DNA from: Pelobates cultripes | Taxonomy: Eukaryota > Chordata > Amphibia > Anura > Pelobatidae | Reading direction: 5' to 3' | DNA: 64,000 nucleotides | Assembly: GCA_933207985.1 (NCBI GenBank) | Contig: OW240915.1 | Coordinates: 110,907,243-110,971,242, forward strand | Shown here: one piece after another, positions 11,991 through 23,563 of the stretch | Numbering within the stretch: position 1 is the first letter of the stretch | Layout: each line of letters begins with the position of its first letter | Notes under the pieces: model-generated | What the model was told of the DNA's origin: nothing | The model's input: only the letters and a program-made list of their open reading frames with translations | The model's database searches: none | Position numbers and translations under genes: made by a program

Positions 11991-14395
11991 AGTCCAAAAT
12001 ATTCACCTAGTTTTAAAATATAGAAGTAGATAAAATAAGGCACAAAAAACTAAATTGAAAACAGGAGTATATGAACCTGTATACTTTGTATATAACCTGG
12101 GAGACAAGTGCAGCAAAGTATGTTGGTAGAGATGAAAAATATAGTCTAAAGGAACTGGCAGTAATTAAATAGCCTCTCTCCCTTCAAAACTAGGTAGACA
12201 TGGAAGCAGAAAATAAAGATTATAGCAACATGCTAGTCAAGCAAACGTGAAGAAAAAACCAAAAACCACACAACCCACAAGTGTGTGCCCAGTACCCACA
12301 CCCCGGGACTTTTCAGCTTGTGCCGGTATTTTATTTTCAGATTGATAATACACTGCAATACTGGTGCCGCCAGCAAATGGCACTGTGTGGGGGAGGCAGG
12401 GATAGGAAGCTACATCTTATCGCCTCTCTCCTGACTGAATCCGCAGAGGAGCCGCCGAGTGCAGCCAGCAACTCCCCAGACTGCAGAGACAGCCTACAGA
12501 TCAGGTAAGTGAGAGGGCGGGAAGGGGTAGCCTACAGAAAGGACAGCAAGGAGCACAAAGGATCAGAAAGAGAAATAAGCTAAAGGGCGCAAAAGCAGAA
12601 AGGTGAAGGAGTAAAGGAGGAGAGAAGGCAGTGTCAGAAGTAAAAAGATGGTCAAATGAAGAAGGGAGATTGGAGCAGGAAGGAGAGGTAAAGTAAACCC
12701 TCCACATCATAAGGCTTTGGTACCCTGGCCTGGCAGAGAAACATTGGACCGTCTCATCTCCCCAGGTTTAAAAAAAAAAAAAAGTTGATGTGTTCACTTA
12801 TTTACTGAGTGTCAGGAAGCACAGAGTGCCACTGGGTAGGGGGTGTTGCTGATTGACTAGAGCGGTCAGCTGACCACTAAGCCAATCAGTACCTTCCCAT
12901 ACGTAAAAAAAGTAAAACATTTTTATGAACCAGCGATTGGCTTAGAGCGTCAGCTGACCACTCTAGCCAATTTGCGGCACCCATGCCTGACGTCAATCTA
13001 CACTTCCTGACAATCAGTTTCAGAAGCTGAATACCACTGAGCGACCTGGAGGTGGAGGAAGTCTTTGGGGTTAAACCATTTGAGAGCGGTTTAACCCCTT
13101 AAAGGAGATCCTCCAGTGATCATAGCATTTTCATTTAGATGAAGTTGTTATAGTGACCAGAATGTTCCCTTAATTTGCATAACGGAACGCTATAGTGTCA
13201 GGAATATTGTGAAAACGCCATTTACCCACATCTCCATGGGAGAATTTGGCATCTTATGGCAGTGTGTAAAGTCCAACCTCATCGTGTCACCCTTTTTTTC
13301 CCTTTAAGTGTCCCTCCCTGACCTCCATCCCACTTCAGCAAGGGGAAGTGACATCAGTCATTGGGGGCTGCAGGGAACTTTGCCTCAGGCTGGCCTATAT
13401 ACAGGTTAGTAATATCTTTATCCTGTTTCCTGCCCCCATTTGTTGGTAACAGGACCATAACAGCACAGATTGCTATAAAACCCAGTGTAATTGGGAGGGG
13501 ATGAGGAAGTAGAGAAACATCCTTCTTACAAGGGAATAAATAGAATCTACACATCTATGCAATTCAATTAACCTTTATTTGTTTCTTGCTTGTACATTGT
13601 GACATATGTGCTATTTACAATAGTAAGGTGTTCGTTTTGGTTCTTTTTTTTTTTTTAATTACGTGCCTGTTTCTATTCTTGTTTTCTCACATGCTTTATC
13701 ATCACATCATTAGACTTAATTATATTTATTAATTTTAGTGGTGCATGTACCTTTATCCTAGTTTCCTTTTTGGTGCACAACAAACTCCAGGGTTATACAA
13801 ATTAGTGGGTATGTAGGACTCCTTTGCAGGAGTGAAAAAAAAATGCTTGTTACATGCAAAAAAATCCTAAAAATTTAAACACACAGATAAACTTCATTTA
13901 AGAAATAAAATATTTTACATTTTAAAGGTAGTTTTGTTTTTTTTCTATTTCTTCCGGGTACCACCCCTCCTCAAGGAACAACCTAAAATGAAAATAAGAC
14001 ATCAGTATTGTATACATAACATTACACAATGTACCTAACCTAAATTGATTTTTGTTTTGTGTCCTTTCATATAGCATATCATTTTACTCTGACTGGACGA
14101 GATAACCCACTTTGCACTGACCCTTTTCCAGACATGTTGCTTGCATGGCAAAATTTCAGATTTCTTATAAATAAAATATGCCTTTACAGAAAACCAGCCC
14201 TTCAAATTTAAAAAAAAACCCATGGCAAAAAGTGGCATGCCTCTGCATTGGGACATTAGTTGTCTGGCATTTTCCAAATAAATCCATATACAGTATTTTT
14301 TGTAGTTAAATAATGCCACTACCTTAAAGATTTTATTCGGAAATAAAAGAAGTCTATGAAGCTAGAAAGGCTGAGGGGGAAGAAACTATTCTTAC
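11991..14395. other. Repeat-bearing intergenic DNA downstream of velo1
   Basis: No supportable gene. A hairpin MITE lies around 12847-12972 (see separate entry). Next to it is a TTAA-bounded end, TTAAAGGAGATCC at 13099 to TTCCCTTAA at 13173. Open frames at 12501-12710 and 14035-14319 (minus strand) match nothing I recognise. The segment nearest 14395 may hold the end of the velo1 transcript. Confidence 0.5.
12847..12972. repeat. Inverted repeat of a hairpin MITE
   Basis: Arms of about 38 bp at 12847-12890 and 12930-12972 share GGTCAGCTGACCACT and AAGCCAATC in opposite orientation, with a T/A-rich loop. A relative with GTCAGCTGACCGCTCT occurs near 33340. Confidence 0.75.
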
Positions 14396-14411
14396 GGTGT
14401 TAAAAAATTTT

Positions 14412-14432
14412 TTTATTAAGAAAAGTTTTATT
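14412..14432 (-). terminator. Candidate poly(A) signals of velo1/buc
   Basis: Two AATAAA hexamers on the minus strand at 14417-14412 and 14432-14427, about 500 bases past the stop codon. They are the first pair downstream of the stop in an otherwise repeat-free stretch. Placement is inferred; a transcript would settle it. Confidence 0.45.
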
Positions 14433-14932
14433 CTTTAATGCAAATACTATACAGATTGATGCACCAAGAAGGTTTTCTGGCATTAAACAGTGCCAAGTGA
14501 TGTGGTGCACAAATACCGGGTTGTGGTTAGTGCTTAAGTTTGGGAGAACAACCAATTTTTGTGAATACCAACAGGCTTATTCACATATGTGCCAATTGCT
14601 GGAAATTCAAAGTTAACTCAAATTGAAATCCAAATTTCGCTCTTCAATGAATATACCGTGTAAAAGGATTTTTAATATGGAAAGGGGCAGCAGAGACTCA
14701 TTCAGTTCAACTTTGCACATATTGTTCCTTTTTTTACCCTAATTAATATTTTTGAAATTCAGCTCTGGTCATTACCATAGTTTGATAGGTGGAGGGAAGA
14801 TTCGAGTCAATCTTTTAAGCATACTATTGACCTAAACAAAGTTAAATAACCCTGTTTGGAGCAATAGCCACAAGGTGGGGGGAGAGGAGATCTTTCCTAA
14901 CATGTGTATTGTAGAATCATGGGAAATGGTTA

Positions 14933-15057
14933 CTACACTAGTTTCATACCTCTGTACAAGAATGATCTAGGAACTTCCCATGTTTCTATTTCTTCAGGAT
15001 CAATTCTAGTTTGTTTTCTTTTAGAAGACTTGCCCGTTCCTTTCTTTTTAGGCTTGT
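14933..15057 (-). CDS. velo1: Velo1/Bucky ball, coding exon 4 (C-terminus)
   Basis: The last coding exon gives residues 735-775 and the stop TAG (14935-14933). It is too short to stand out by itself. It was found by following the phase-1 splice from exon 3: acceptor CCCCTGTTAG ends at 15058, with a pyrimidine-rich tract before it. The segment opens with a very basic stretch (KPKKKGTGKSSKRKQTR) and ends IETWEVPRSFLYRGMKLV. A basic C-terminus fits the RNA-binding role reported for the C-terminal part of Velo1. Length, frame and splice site all agree. Homology of this short tail to other Velo1 proteins is not something I could verify. Confidence 0.8.
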
Positions 15058-15726
15058 CTAACAGGGGAGAAAAAGTGTGAACACATTTTGTAAATGGAGT
15101 TGTCTAGCTTTCATATATAGTAACAAGTTCATGCAGAACACACAATAAGACAGTCAAATATCTGTTCTGTCACTACTCAATGGGGGTAAAGCCTTAAGGT
15201 TTGAAGTTTGTTTGGCTTGGGATATCCCATGGAGGAAGTTCACTTACTTGTCATTTAAAATACTTTAGTGGATGGATTGCCTACATTTTGCACTATGGAA
15301 TTACAGATTATGTGCCATTGTTAGTCAGTGTTTACCTGGGTCAGAAAGGCTTTAATGATTCAGTGCCTCCAAACACCTGCTGTACCAAAATCTTTTAGTA
15401 CCAGAGTGCACAGAGCCAGTCATTTCATAGCATGAGCATGCACACTTACTACATATAACTATGGATGAGGAAAGTTGATAGCCTCCTTAAGACGCTCCAG
15501 ACAGAAATAATTATTGGGTACCAGGAAACCCTGAAGTCTGTCAACCAACTTGAAAGCCATGAGAAGTGAGGTGAGAAAAGGCTTAAAATGCAAACAAAAC
15601 CTCCCAACAAATATAGGTTTCAATTAAGTTAACAATTTCAGTTTTATTCTTATACTATTAATGTATTTTGTAAAACTATGACTTACAGTTCAGTAAGTGT
15701 TCAAATAAACTATCCAACAAGTCTAC
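15058..15726 (-). other. velo1 intron 3 (669 bp)
   Basis: Donor GTAGAC after exon 3 (CAAG|GTAGA) and acceptor TGTTAG before exon 4. Phase 1. No repeat or gene seen inside. Confidence 0.75.
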
Positions 15727-15891
15727 CTTGCTCTTTTTTGGTTGAATCTTGCAAATAATATGAAGGTTCGGAGAGTTTGGGTTTAGCACCTCTTCCAACC
15801 CAGTACTCTTCAACAGTTGCCCCAGTGGTTTTCTTTTGAGGTTTTCCTAGGTGAAGCAGATAATATTCTAATGGCAGAAACCTGTAAGTTG
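15727..15891 (-). CDS. velo1: Velo1/Bucky ball, coding exon 3
   Basis: This 165-base exon encodes residues 680-734. The acceptor chosen is TTTGTTAG|CAACTTACAGG. The nearby alternative CAG at 15882 would put a stop codon five codons in, so the upstream AG is the only one that keeps frame with exon 2. The peptide runs TYRFLPLEYYLLHLGK and later EYWVGRGAKPKLSEPSYY, with a GRG motif near its centre. It ends at donor CAAG|GTAGAC in phase 1. In Bucky ball proteins, arginine-glycine motifs towards the C-terminus are docking sites for Tudor proteins. Whether this single GRG works that way is only a suggestion. Confidence 0.8.
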
Positions 15892-16318
15892 CTAACAAAG
15901 TAAATATTCATCAACACAGTTATAGTAGCATATTGTTAGAATGAATTTAGGTTTTATAATTAGAAAAAAAACCCACAGACAGCAAGAAATGCAAAGTTTA
16001 AACATATACATAGCAACTGCCATAAGCAGACACATGGCTTAAGTACTTCGTATCCATTTTACAGTGAAGCAATTTTTGGAGAGACTGGTTCATCACAATT
16101 GCAGTGTATGCATACACACTTCACATCCTCTTTGGAAACACAACAAATCCTTGATTTTACTGCACTCAATGGATGCCACAGCCAGCATCAGAATCTTGAA
16201 GTGGATCTGGGTTTGATAATTTCCAATCTGAAGCTTTTGCAAAAATTAACTGTTGAGGCAATAATTTGGTTTGTCTCATTAAGAGACCATGTAGAAGATT
16301 CTTCATTAATCAACTTAC
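15892..16318 (-). other. velo1 intron 2 (427 bp)
   Basis: Perfect donor GTAAGT after exon 2 and acceptor TTGTTAG before exon 3. Phase 1. No repeat recognised. Confidence 0.8.
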
Positions 16319-18205
16319 CACCCAGTGACTTCTGCAGAGATCTCTTCTGTTCAGACATCTCTTTGTAGCCCCTCTCTAGCTTTGTGACTTGCTTTTCATA
16401 GTTTGCATAGTCACTGACATCTTGCTCAGTCAGTCGATGCCCTTGTGCTTCATACCCCTTTTTCTTGACTTTTGACTTTTCTCTGACAGGCCAACTGATC
16501 AACTGAGTCGGGATTGCACCTTTTGGTGGTTTCCAAAGTATTCTCTTCTGAGCAATCTGTTTAAAGAAACTACCTTTAATAAGATCTAGCTGCCCATGTG
16601 GTAAATTTCCCTGAAAGTAGTATTCATCCTCATCACTTTCTTCATCTTCCTCACAATTTTGCAAGTTCTCTTCCTCCATAACCCAGTATTCTTCAGAATC
16701 CTCCGGTTCGGACAATGACTGACTCTTCCTTAATTTTTTCTTTACTGAAAACATTTTTCTTCTACTCAAGCCTCTCACAGGAACCCCAATCTTTTTACCT
16801 CTTCTGGAAGAGACTTTTTCCTTTGTTGCCCCAGAACCATTGTTTTGTTCATATTGACTGCTGGCTGGCTTCATAGACATTTCATCTTCCTTCAAAGAGC
16901 CACAACTTTTAATTTTCTCTCGCTCTGTAATCTCTGCACTTTTTCGGAAGGCATACAAACCCTTCCTGAGCATGTAGTCTGGAACCAAGTAAGATATAGA
17001 GGTATTCTCCACAGATGATCCTTCATCCCTTGATGAAAGCTCCTCTGAAGTGATACTTAGTATACTTGGCCTTTTTTGCTTCCGTTGAGACATATAAGCA
17101 TCATAGTCATAGTTTGTTTCTATATTGTCAAAACAAGTGACCCAAGATGGTGGAGGCACAAGTTTTTCTATCATGTCTTCTGTCCATGCACTACTTTTTC
17201 CATCCAATATCATCTCTCCATTACATTCAGGCTGTGTCTGGATTTTGTTTTCAGAACCTAAATCTAGCCTTGCCTCAAGTTCTCCATTGGTATCCTTAAT
17301 TCCTTTTAAACCTTCTGAGTCTCCATTTTGTTCTTTATCATGGATAGGACATGCCTCAGTGTGTTCTGAGCACACATTTGGTGGCTCTACCTCCACAGCC
17401 TGTGATTTTACATATGGTTTACCCAATTTTATGGTTTCATTCCTCAACTCACTGTTCTGCACTATTGTTGTCTGTGTTTCAGTTTCTTGTACAGCATCAA
17501 GACTAAGTTTTGGAGAGAGTGAAGATTTACACTCCTCTTTATTGAAGACAACACCTTGTACTGCAAGCTCCTCACCTTCTGTGTGTGGGCCATACAGTAC
17601 ACCTTCACAATATAGATCACGCTGCACTAAATTGTCTGGTATTTCTTTAACAACTGCCACATCGTATATTGGTATGGTTTCTTTATAAGACTTCCACATC
17701 TGTATGGCAGCAGGGGAACCACTTCCATACTCTATTCTTACCTCCTCTTTCTCATAAGCATAGCTTCCTGGAGGCATATTTCGGTATTGGGATGAGTTGC
17801 ACGTATTTTTATGAAAGTCCCTTTCCTGCAAGGGTGCTGCAGGTGACATGGACATGTCTACATTATCCAGATTACTTTCATTCTCTGGACAGCTAATGCC
17901 AGAAGAATGGCACTCTGGGTTTCCTGCATCACAGCCTTTACTATCTGAACCAAGGTGCTTCTGAGGCATGTGTTCTGGTTGTCTTGGGTCAGTCTGTGTT
18001 TCTTTTGTTTCTGTTCTTCTTCCAGGACTGCTATAATGTCTAAACCGAGTAGCATGGTAAAACATAGGGGAAGGTGGATAGGGATTAAAATTGGGTCTTC
18101 TGTTCATTCTAGTGTTCATTTGATGCTGGGGAACATAATATCCTCCTGGATATTCATGGAGTGCAACAGAATAGAAAGGAAAATATGGATTTCCTCCTCT
18201 GAAAC
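16319..18205 (-). CDS. velo1: Velo1/Bucky ball, coding exon 2 (main exon): Balbiani body organiser
   Basis: This 1,887-base uninterrupted exon encodes residues 51-679 of a 775-residue protein. It completes the BUVE/prion-like N-terminal region shared by zebrafish Bucky ball and Xenopus Velo1: NPYFPFYSVALHEYPGGYYV (residues 56-75), RMNRRPNFNPYPPSPMFYHA, then ETQTDP near 119-124. The middle is polar and low in motifs. Near the end come a basic stretch (SSRRGKKIGVPVRGLSRRK), a strongly acidic stretch (EEDEESDEDEYYF) and a conserved-looking block (GSFFKQIAQKRILWKPP). In the family, the aromatic prion-like N-terminus self-assembles into the amyloid-like matrix that gathers mitochondria and germ-plasm RNAs in early oocytes. 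Acceptor TTTCTCTTTCAG|GTTTC and donor GGGTG|GTAAGT bound it. The open frame suggests a working gene; expression should be oocyte-specific by family knowledge. Confidence 0.93.
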
Positions 18206-18499
18206 CTGAAAGAGAAACAAAAAATAAAATAAACCACACCCAGATCTCGTTTAAGCGTTATGTCAAATCAAAAATAAATGCAGCAATAAACAGTCCTATT
18301 CAATAGTCTTTCAAATTACTTTGTCTTTTCTTGATTGGTTAATCAAAACTGATTAATGAATAAAGGCACATTAAAAAAAAAAAAAAAAAAAAAGTTCCAT
18401 GCCCTTTTGATTATGCTAGGTTTGTGTAAAATACATTAGTTGTAACCCTTTATTAGACCTTAATTAAGTTTAAGTTTCTCAAGTTTGTGAAAGCCTTAC
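18206..18499 (-). other. velo1 intron 1 (294 bp)
   Basis: Donor CCAG|GTAAGG and acceptor CTTTCAG|GTTTC. Phase 1: the split glycine codon joins two halves of the conserved PYCVPGPG-FRGGNPYF region, which validates both sites. Contains an A-tract (T-run on the minus strand) at 18372-18393. Confidence 0.9.
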
Positions 18500-18650
18500 C
18501 TGGTCCCGGAACACAGTATGGATTGTAGAGTTGGCCAAGGTACCAAGGATTCGGGAAAGGTAATTGTGCTGTTGGTTGTGCATAAAAAAAGGGTCTTTGT
18601 TGAGATGCAGAATATTGTCCATTTTCTGGAGGAGGAGCAGTATTATTCAT
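18500..18650 (-). CDS. velo1: Velo1/Bucky ball, coding exon 1 (start)
   Basis: Encodes residues 1-50, beginning ATG at 18650-18648. It carries the opening of the BUVE motif: QQRPFFYAQPTAQLPFPNPW (residues 17-36) and YNPYCVPGP before the splice. The spacing of RPFFYAQP, an aromatic PW pair and PYC(F/V)PGPG matches the start of Bucky ball/Velo1 proteins, so the start codon is well supported. Only eight bases upstream of the ATG lies a good acceptor on the minus strand (CTTCTATTTAG|CCTGAACA), so a non-coding 5' exon and the promoter must lie further up, beyond 18659. Confidence 0.92.
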
Positions 18651-18659
18651 TGTTCAGGC

Positions 18660-20282
18660 TAAATAGAAGAGATTGGAGTTGCTATTTATAGTTACTAATT
18701 ACATTTAGATGTCCATGTAAATGTTTTACCTTATGTACAACATTGTGTGCAGCTATAAAAACCTGAAACCAGACTGTGGTGGTCGTATATGATTTTTGAA
18801 ATCATGGAAAAGTTTGTGACCATTCCATTCACCAAACCTTCAAAGAAATGCCTACATAGTTGCTGCATTATACAGATTAAATTGAATTTAATGTGTGCAC
18901 CTTAACTGCCAAGAGTTCCTAGTTTGATAGTGCAAGGACCAATGATAATCCATGCGATCATAAACTGGTCATTCAAATTTTGATTTTTCCCCTTAAAATT
19001 TTATGGGACAAATTGTGAGGACAGCATAAAAATTTAAAAAATAAAGATTAGTTTTCATTGGTTCTTAAGCAAGGTGTTTTAACAGGACATGTCTGCATTT
19101 CTTTGGAGATATTCAAGACATACAATAGTCTCTGAAGAAATAATCTACCACATGAAACAAAGTCTTGTACTTATGGATATTTCAAGTGGTGGAAGCAAAA
19201 CTTTAAAAATCAAAGAATTTTACATAGGATAGAGAAATTATGTAACTTTATTGAGTCATAGCTTGAATGGACATAACCAGTAACTATGGCCTAACTCATT
19301 AATGGCAAACTGCCATCTAGAAATCATGTAAATGTTATGGTCACATTCATATTGTGTATATAAATCTAACGTTTAGATTAAAAGCCACCATGGAAGAAGT
19401 AAACAAAGAAACATACAAAAACCAGAACCCACAAGTCATGCTTCCTCTAGACTCCACAGCATAGCAACTGCTAGAGCAGCTGTCCCCCTGTATTCAGTTT
19501 GTAGTAAAATAGGTACAAACATGTCAAGTCATAAGATGCTCTTGCAGGTCTTTTTCCAAGAGTCCTATTAATCACCTGACACCAGCGCAAGAATTTCATC
19601 AGTCCTAATGCTTTAATGGTTGCACCGCCAGGTGGTCTATCATTCTAGCATGAATGCCTAGTATAAAGAGACAACCTCCTTTACAAGTGGGAATGTCATC
19701 CATGGTGCTAATTGCTCCATGTACACATAAACCTCTCAACTCAATTTCAGACTTGGCAGGTCTGGCATGCTAGGAAGTTTTGGACGCAACAAAATTCTGA
19801 CTATAAAACCCCAATAAGTTGCATATAAATTTTGTTATTTGTTAGCAGTGTATATTTGATTGCACAATGTATAGAGGACATGCTAGATCAATCATTGTGC
19901 TTTGAGTACGTTTCAAACACAAAGTAATTGTTCATATAAATAGCAAGTTGTGTTTATTTTAAAGATAACATTTCCAACACCTGCAGTTTAGGCATGGAGA
20001 TATGCTGAAATTCTCAAAGGACCACTAAAGACACCCAGACAACTTCATTGTTCTGAAGATGAAAATGCAGTGGCCCTTTAGTTTTCGGGGCTCTAAAATA
20101 CTGCAGTTTAGTAACAATGTTATGTTTGCAGGGTTAACATGCCTCTAATGGCTGCCTTCCTTAGTTATTCATAGACAGAATTTAACTGGTTCAATCCTGT
20201 CTTGATGCGTACTAGCACTCCCAATGCTTATTGAAAACGGGGGAGGGGGTAAAGGAGGAGGTGCAACGTGTAACCATGACAG
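18660..20282. other. Intron/upstream region of velo1
   Basis: AT-rich DNA with no coding signal. It probably holds an intron and the first non-coding exon of velo1, but I cannot place the promoter. A degraded TTAA-MITE piece lies at about 20010-20170 (GGACCACTAAAGACACCCAG ... ATGCCTCTAATGGCTG). Confidence 0.5.
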
Positions 20283-20803
20283 TTAAAAGACCACTCTAGG
20301 CACCCAGACCACTTCAGCTTAATGAAGTGGTCTGGGTGCCAAGTCCAGCTAGGATTAACCCTTTTTTTTTTTTTTTAAATAAACATAACAGTTTCAGAGA
20401 AACTGCTATGTTTATAAATAGGTTAATGCAGCCTCTAGTGGCTGTCTCATTGACAGCCGCTAGAGGCGTTTGTGTGCTTCTCACTGAAAACCACAGTGAG
20501 AAGACGCCAGCGTCCATAGGAAAGCATTATGAATGCTTTCCTATGAGACTGGCTGAATGCGCGCGCAGCTCCTGCCGCGCATGCGCATTCAGTGGAAGAG
20601 GAGGAGAGGAGGCAGAGAGGAGGAGGAGAGCTCCCCGCCCGGCCCTGGAAAAAAAGGTAAGATTTAACCCTTTCCTCGCCATCCAGCCCGGCGGGAGTGG
20701 GACCCTGAGGGTGGGGGCACCCTCAGGGCACTGTAGTGGTCCTTTAAGACATAACATTTATAATACAGGTTTGTATTACAAAAACTATAAAGTGTCCTTT
20801 TAC
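20283..20803. mobile_element. TTAA-type MITE, copy 2
   Basis: Left end TTAAAAGACCACTCTAGGCA. Two possible right ends: AGTGGTCCTTTAA at 20735-20747, a good inverted match, or ACTATAAAGTGTCCTTTTA near 20803, which matches the longer family consensus shared with copy 1. Inside are the family hairpin CCTCTAGTGGCTGTC / GACAGCCGCTAGAGG and a GC-rich palindrome, CTGAATGCGCGCGC to GCGCATGCGCATTCAG (about 20542-20592). The short open frames here are by-products of the palindromes. Confidence 0.75.
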
Positions 20804-21877
20804 GATTTCTACAGGCATTCAAAAATTGAGTAGTTTAATTAAGGACAGCCTGATAAATGAGAATTAGTTTATTTAACTGCATATACAGAAAACATTAATT
20901 TGGTCTGACAAGTGTACTTCATTACAAAGTTCAAATCACAAGTATGAGGAAATGTTCTTTAGCAGTAAAAAGTTATACGTAACCCCTAATATTAGAGATT
21001 GCACATAAAGTATGGTTTTCTGAAAAGAGGCTTACGGTACTAAATACAGGGCACTACCCATGGAAACCAGTTGAGCAAGCACATTGCATTGGAGAGTCTG
21101 CCCCTTTTACCACATTTGCACCACTTTTCAGGAGTGTGTTTTTTGTTTTTGTTTTTAAAAACCACTAGGTCAACCATTGTGTCAGACCTAAAATATGGAA
21201 CAGCTTAAAAGAAACACTTTGGAATATATCTTTACATCACTGTAAAAAGTGTTAACCATTTCTTCATTCACTTACCAGATTACAGCACAGAGGTCCCTCA
21301 GCACTGGGTCAGGAGCCACCTCCTCCAATGGGGGGGGACCTAATGCACATACGTAGGGAGCACAACTTATGCTTTAAGTCTTCCCATAGGAAAACATTGC
21401 CTCACACAAACCTTTCCTTTTGAGTTGAGTGTTTTACACTGCTAAAGAAAGCATCTATGGACTAAAAATTGAAATATTGTGGTTTTGGTTCTTCAAGCAT
21501 AACCATGTGCAGAAAAGGGACATAAGGTGATTAAAAAAAAAAAAAAAAAACCACCACAGTATTTTTAAACTCCTAGCTATTCTCTATAGTAGAGTACTAG
21601 GTACATACATTAGAGAATAGGTCAGGGACCTAGATGTCCAGTTAAAGACACAAACAATTACAGGGAGTACACACACACACACAAAACAAAACCCCAAGAA
21701 CAGCATACACACACACACTCTGGCAATTCTTCCTAAACTTTATTAGCAGCAAGGCTACCACACTTCGGTTATAGTTATATTATTTAATTGGAGGACAGCA
21801 TTACTCTAGCTAACTCAAGACAAGCCCATAATGTAGGACACGCAGTGAACTTTCTTTTCAAGCTGCTTTTTTTAAAG

Positions 21878-21956
21878 TTAACCCCTTAAGGACACATGAC
21901 AAATATTCCATTATGATTCCTCTTTTATTCCAGAAGTTGTGTCCTTAAGGGGTTAA
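21878..21956. mobile_element. 79-bp TTAA-flanked MITE
   Basis: Perfect 18-bp inverted ends: TTAACCCCTTAAGGACAC and GTGTCCTTAAGGGGTTAA. The core contains CTTTTATTCCAGAAGTT. A second, left-truncated member with the same core and right end lies at 50797-50851. Confidence 0.85.
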
Positions 21957-22616
21957 TACATTCTGATAAAAGCCAAGGAATTGTACTAAACAAAAAAAAA
22001 TAAAAAAATAAAAAACACAAATGCATGAACATGAAATTATACGTATTAAATGAAGCAGTTGGGAACTCCCAGGGTTATTTAAATGCTTGAACCATTTTAC
22101 CATTTCTTAACCAAAAAGGGGGTTGGGAGGGGACGTCACAATAGATAAGTAGTAGACTCAGAAAACCAGTTTAGCGAACTTTAAAATAAGGGGTATCACT
22201 ACATAACAAACTGCACTAAGTCTTTATCATATTCTGTTATACACATAAAACTAACCTATTCTTACAAACATCTCAAAACCCACTCACCTAGTTACATTCA
22301 AAAGCACAACTAACTTTCCACTGCCTCACTACCACCTGATACACATTTATAATTTAATTAGCCTAGGGAATCTCCCTCAGCACCAATTAGTGGATAGATG
22401 GGGAAGGTGGAGCATAGATACAAAATGAGCATTGGCCTGAATACAGGGAGTGAAACAGCATGAGTGATATAGTAACTGATCCATGTAAACAAGTAGATAG
22501 TATATATAGAATTTAGTGGGCACACTGGTAAATAATGGTGTGGGCAAGAATATTAATAAGGCATAATCATGGCCACTAGGTGTACGCTATATTTTAAAGA
22601 ATGATATCTCTCACTG

Positions 22617-22618
22617 TT

Positions 22619-22653
<35 letters not shown>

Positions 22654-22655
22654 AT
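22617..22655. repeat. (TA)n(TG)n microsatellite
   Basis: A TATATA run passing into TGTGTGTGTG. Confidence 0.9.
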
Positions 22656-23563
22656 ATGCATACATCCCAAGTGTCCCTATTTGAAGGGAGAGTCCCTATT
22701 TTGGGTCCAAATCAATCTGTCCCTTTTTTCTAGGAGCTCCATATTATTGGTGTGTTTGAGTGAATAGAGCTCCACAGGAAAAATACTCACAGTAATGTGT
22801 CTTTAAATTACTATAAATGTGTTTACAAATTAATCTGTGTAAACCAGACACATTGTTTTGTTTTAAATTACATTTGACTTGTATAAATTGTTATTAGTAA
22901 GTCAACTAAAATTTTCTTCAGCAGTCCCACGTAAGGCCTTTCTGTCATAGGAAGGCTTAAATGTCGCTAAGGCTTGCTATGCCCTCAGGTCTGCCTCCTG
23001 TCCCATTCTGCAAATCATGCTCGGGGGACCTGCATGGCAGCATTCATCCGGCAGCCACAATCACCGTTACGGTGTCTCAGCCAATGATTTGTAACATTGT
23101 CTGACTATTCTCCTCACTTTGAGAGATCATTGTCTGAACTGTGCTAAAAAGTATAAAAGTGTTAAAAAACAAAACAAAATCATTTTGTTCAACCCTTTCA
23201 GTGCTGATCACAGCATTAACTCTTTGGTCAGTTTGATTAGGTTGAATAGAACCTTGGTACTACCGATATTATTTTTATGGTTAAAAAATATATTTCTGTT
23301 TGCTGCAGCAGTTTTTTTTAACCCCTTCCTTGCTGCCTGATCACTGTACTTTACAGTATCTATGCTGTATGGTACTGTATCAGTGATTCATGTGATCTGA
23401 GGGCTCTCTGACCAAGCTAACTTGTATTTTTTTTTAAATTACCCTTTTAGTGCTGGTGCTTTATATGTGATCAGTAATTTTTGTTGGGTTTTCTGTGGGT
23501 GGAAGTGGGACTTGTAGGATGGGTGTGGTAGTGTGTATTAGGCAGGTAAGCAAATTAATTTAA

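Larger units (their letters stand above)
20804..23563. other. Intergenic DNA with small repeats
   Basis: No gene seen. Contains CA-rich runs (21670-21720), the small MITE at 21878-21956, a (TA)n(TG)n microsatellite at about 22617-22655 and, from 22660, a decayed repeat with CCCAAGTGTCCCTATTTGAA. The open frame at 23119-23340 has no recognisable similarity. Confidence 0.5.

Noticed and set aside
14035..14319. 94-codon minus-strand frame downstream of velo1
   Set aside because: No recognised domain, AT-rich codon use and no splice or start context linking it to velo1.
15874..15882. Alternative exon 3 acceptor CAG of velo1 (TTACAG|GTTTC)
   Set aside because: Puts a stop codon five codons later; the AG nine bases upstream keeps the frame.
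20540..20730. CpG-rich patch that could be a promoter island near velo1
   Set aside because: It is the palindromic core of a MITE and has no TATA or exon signal beside it.
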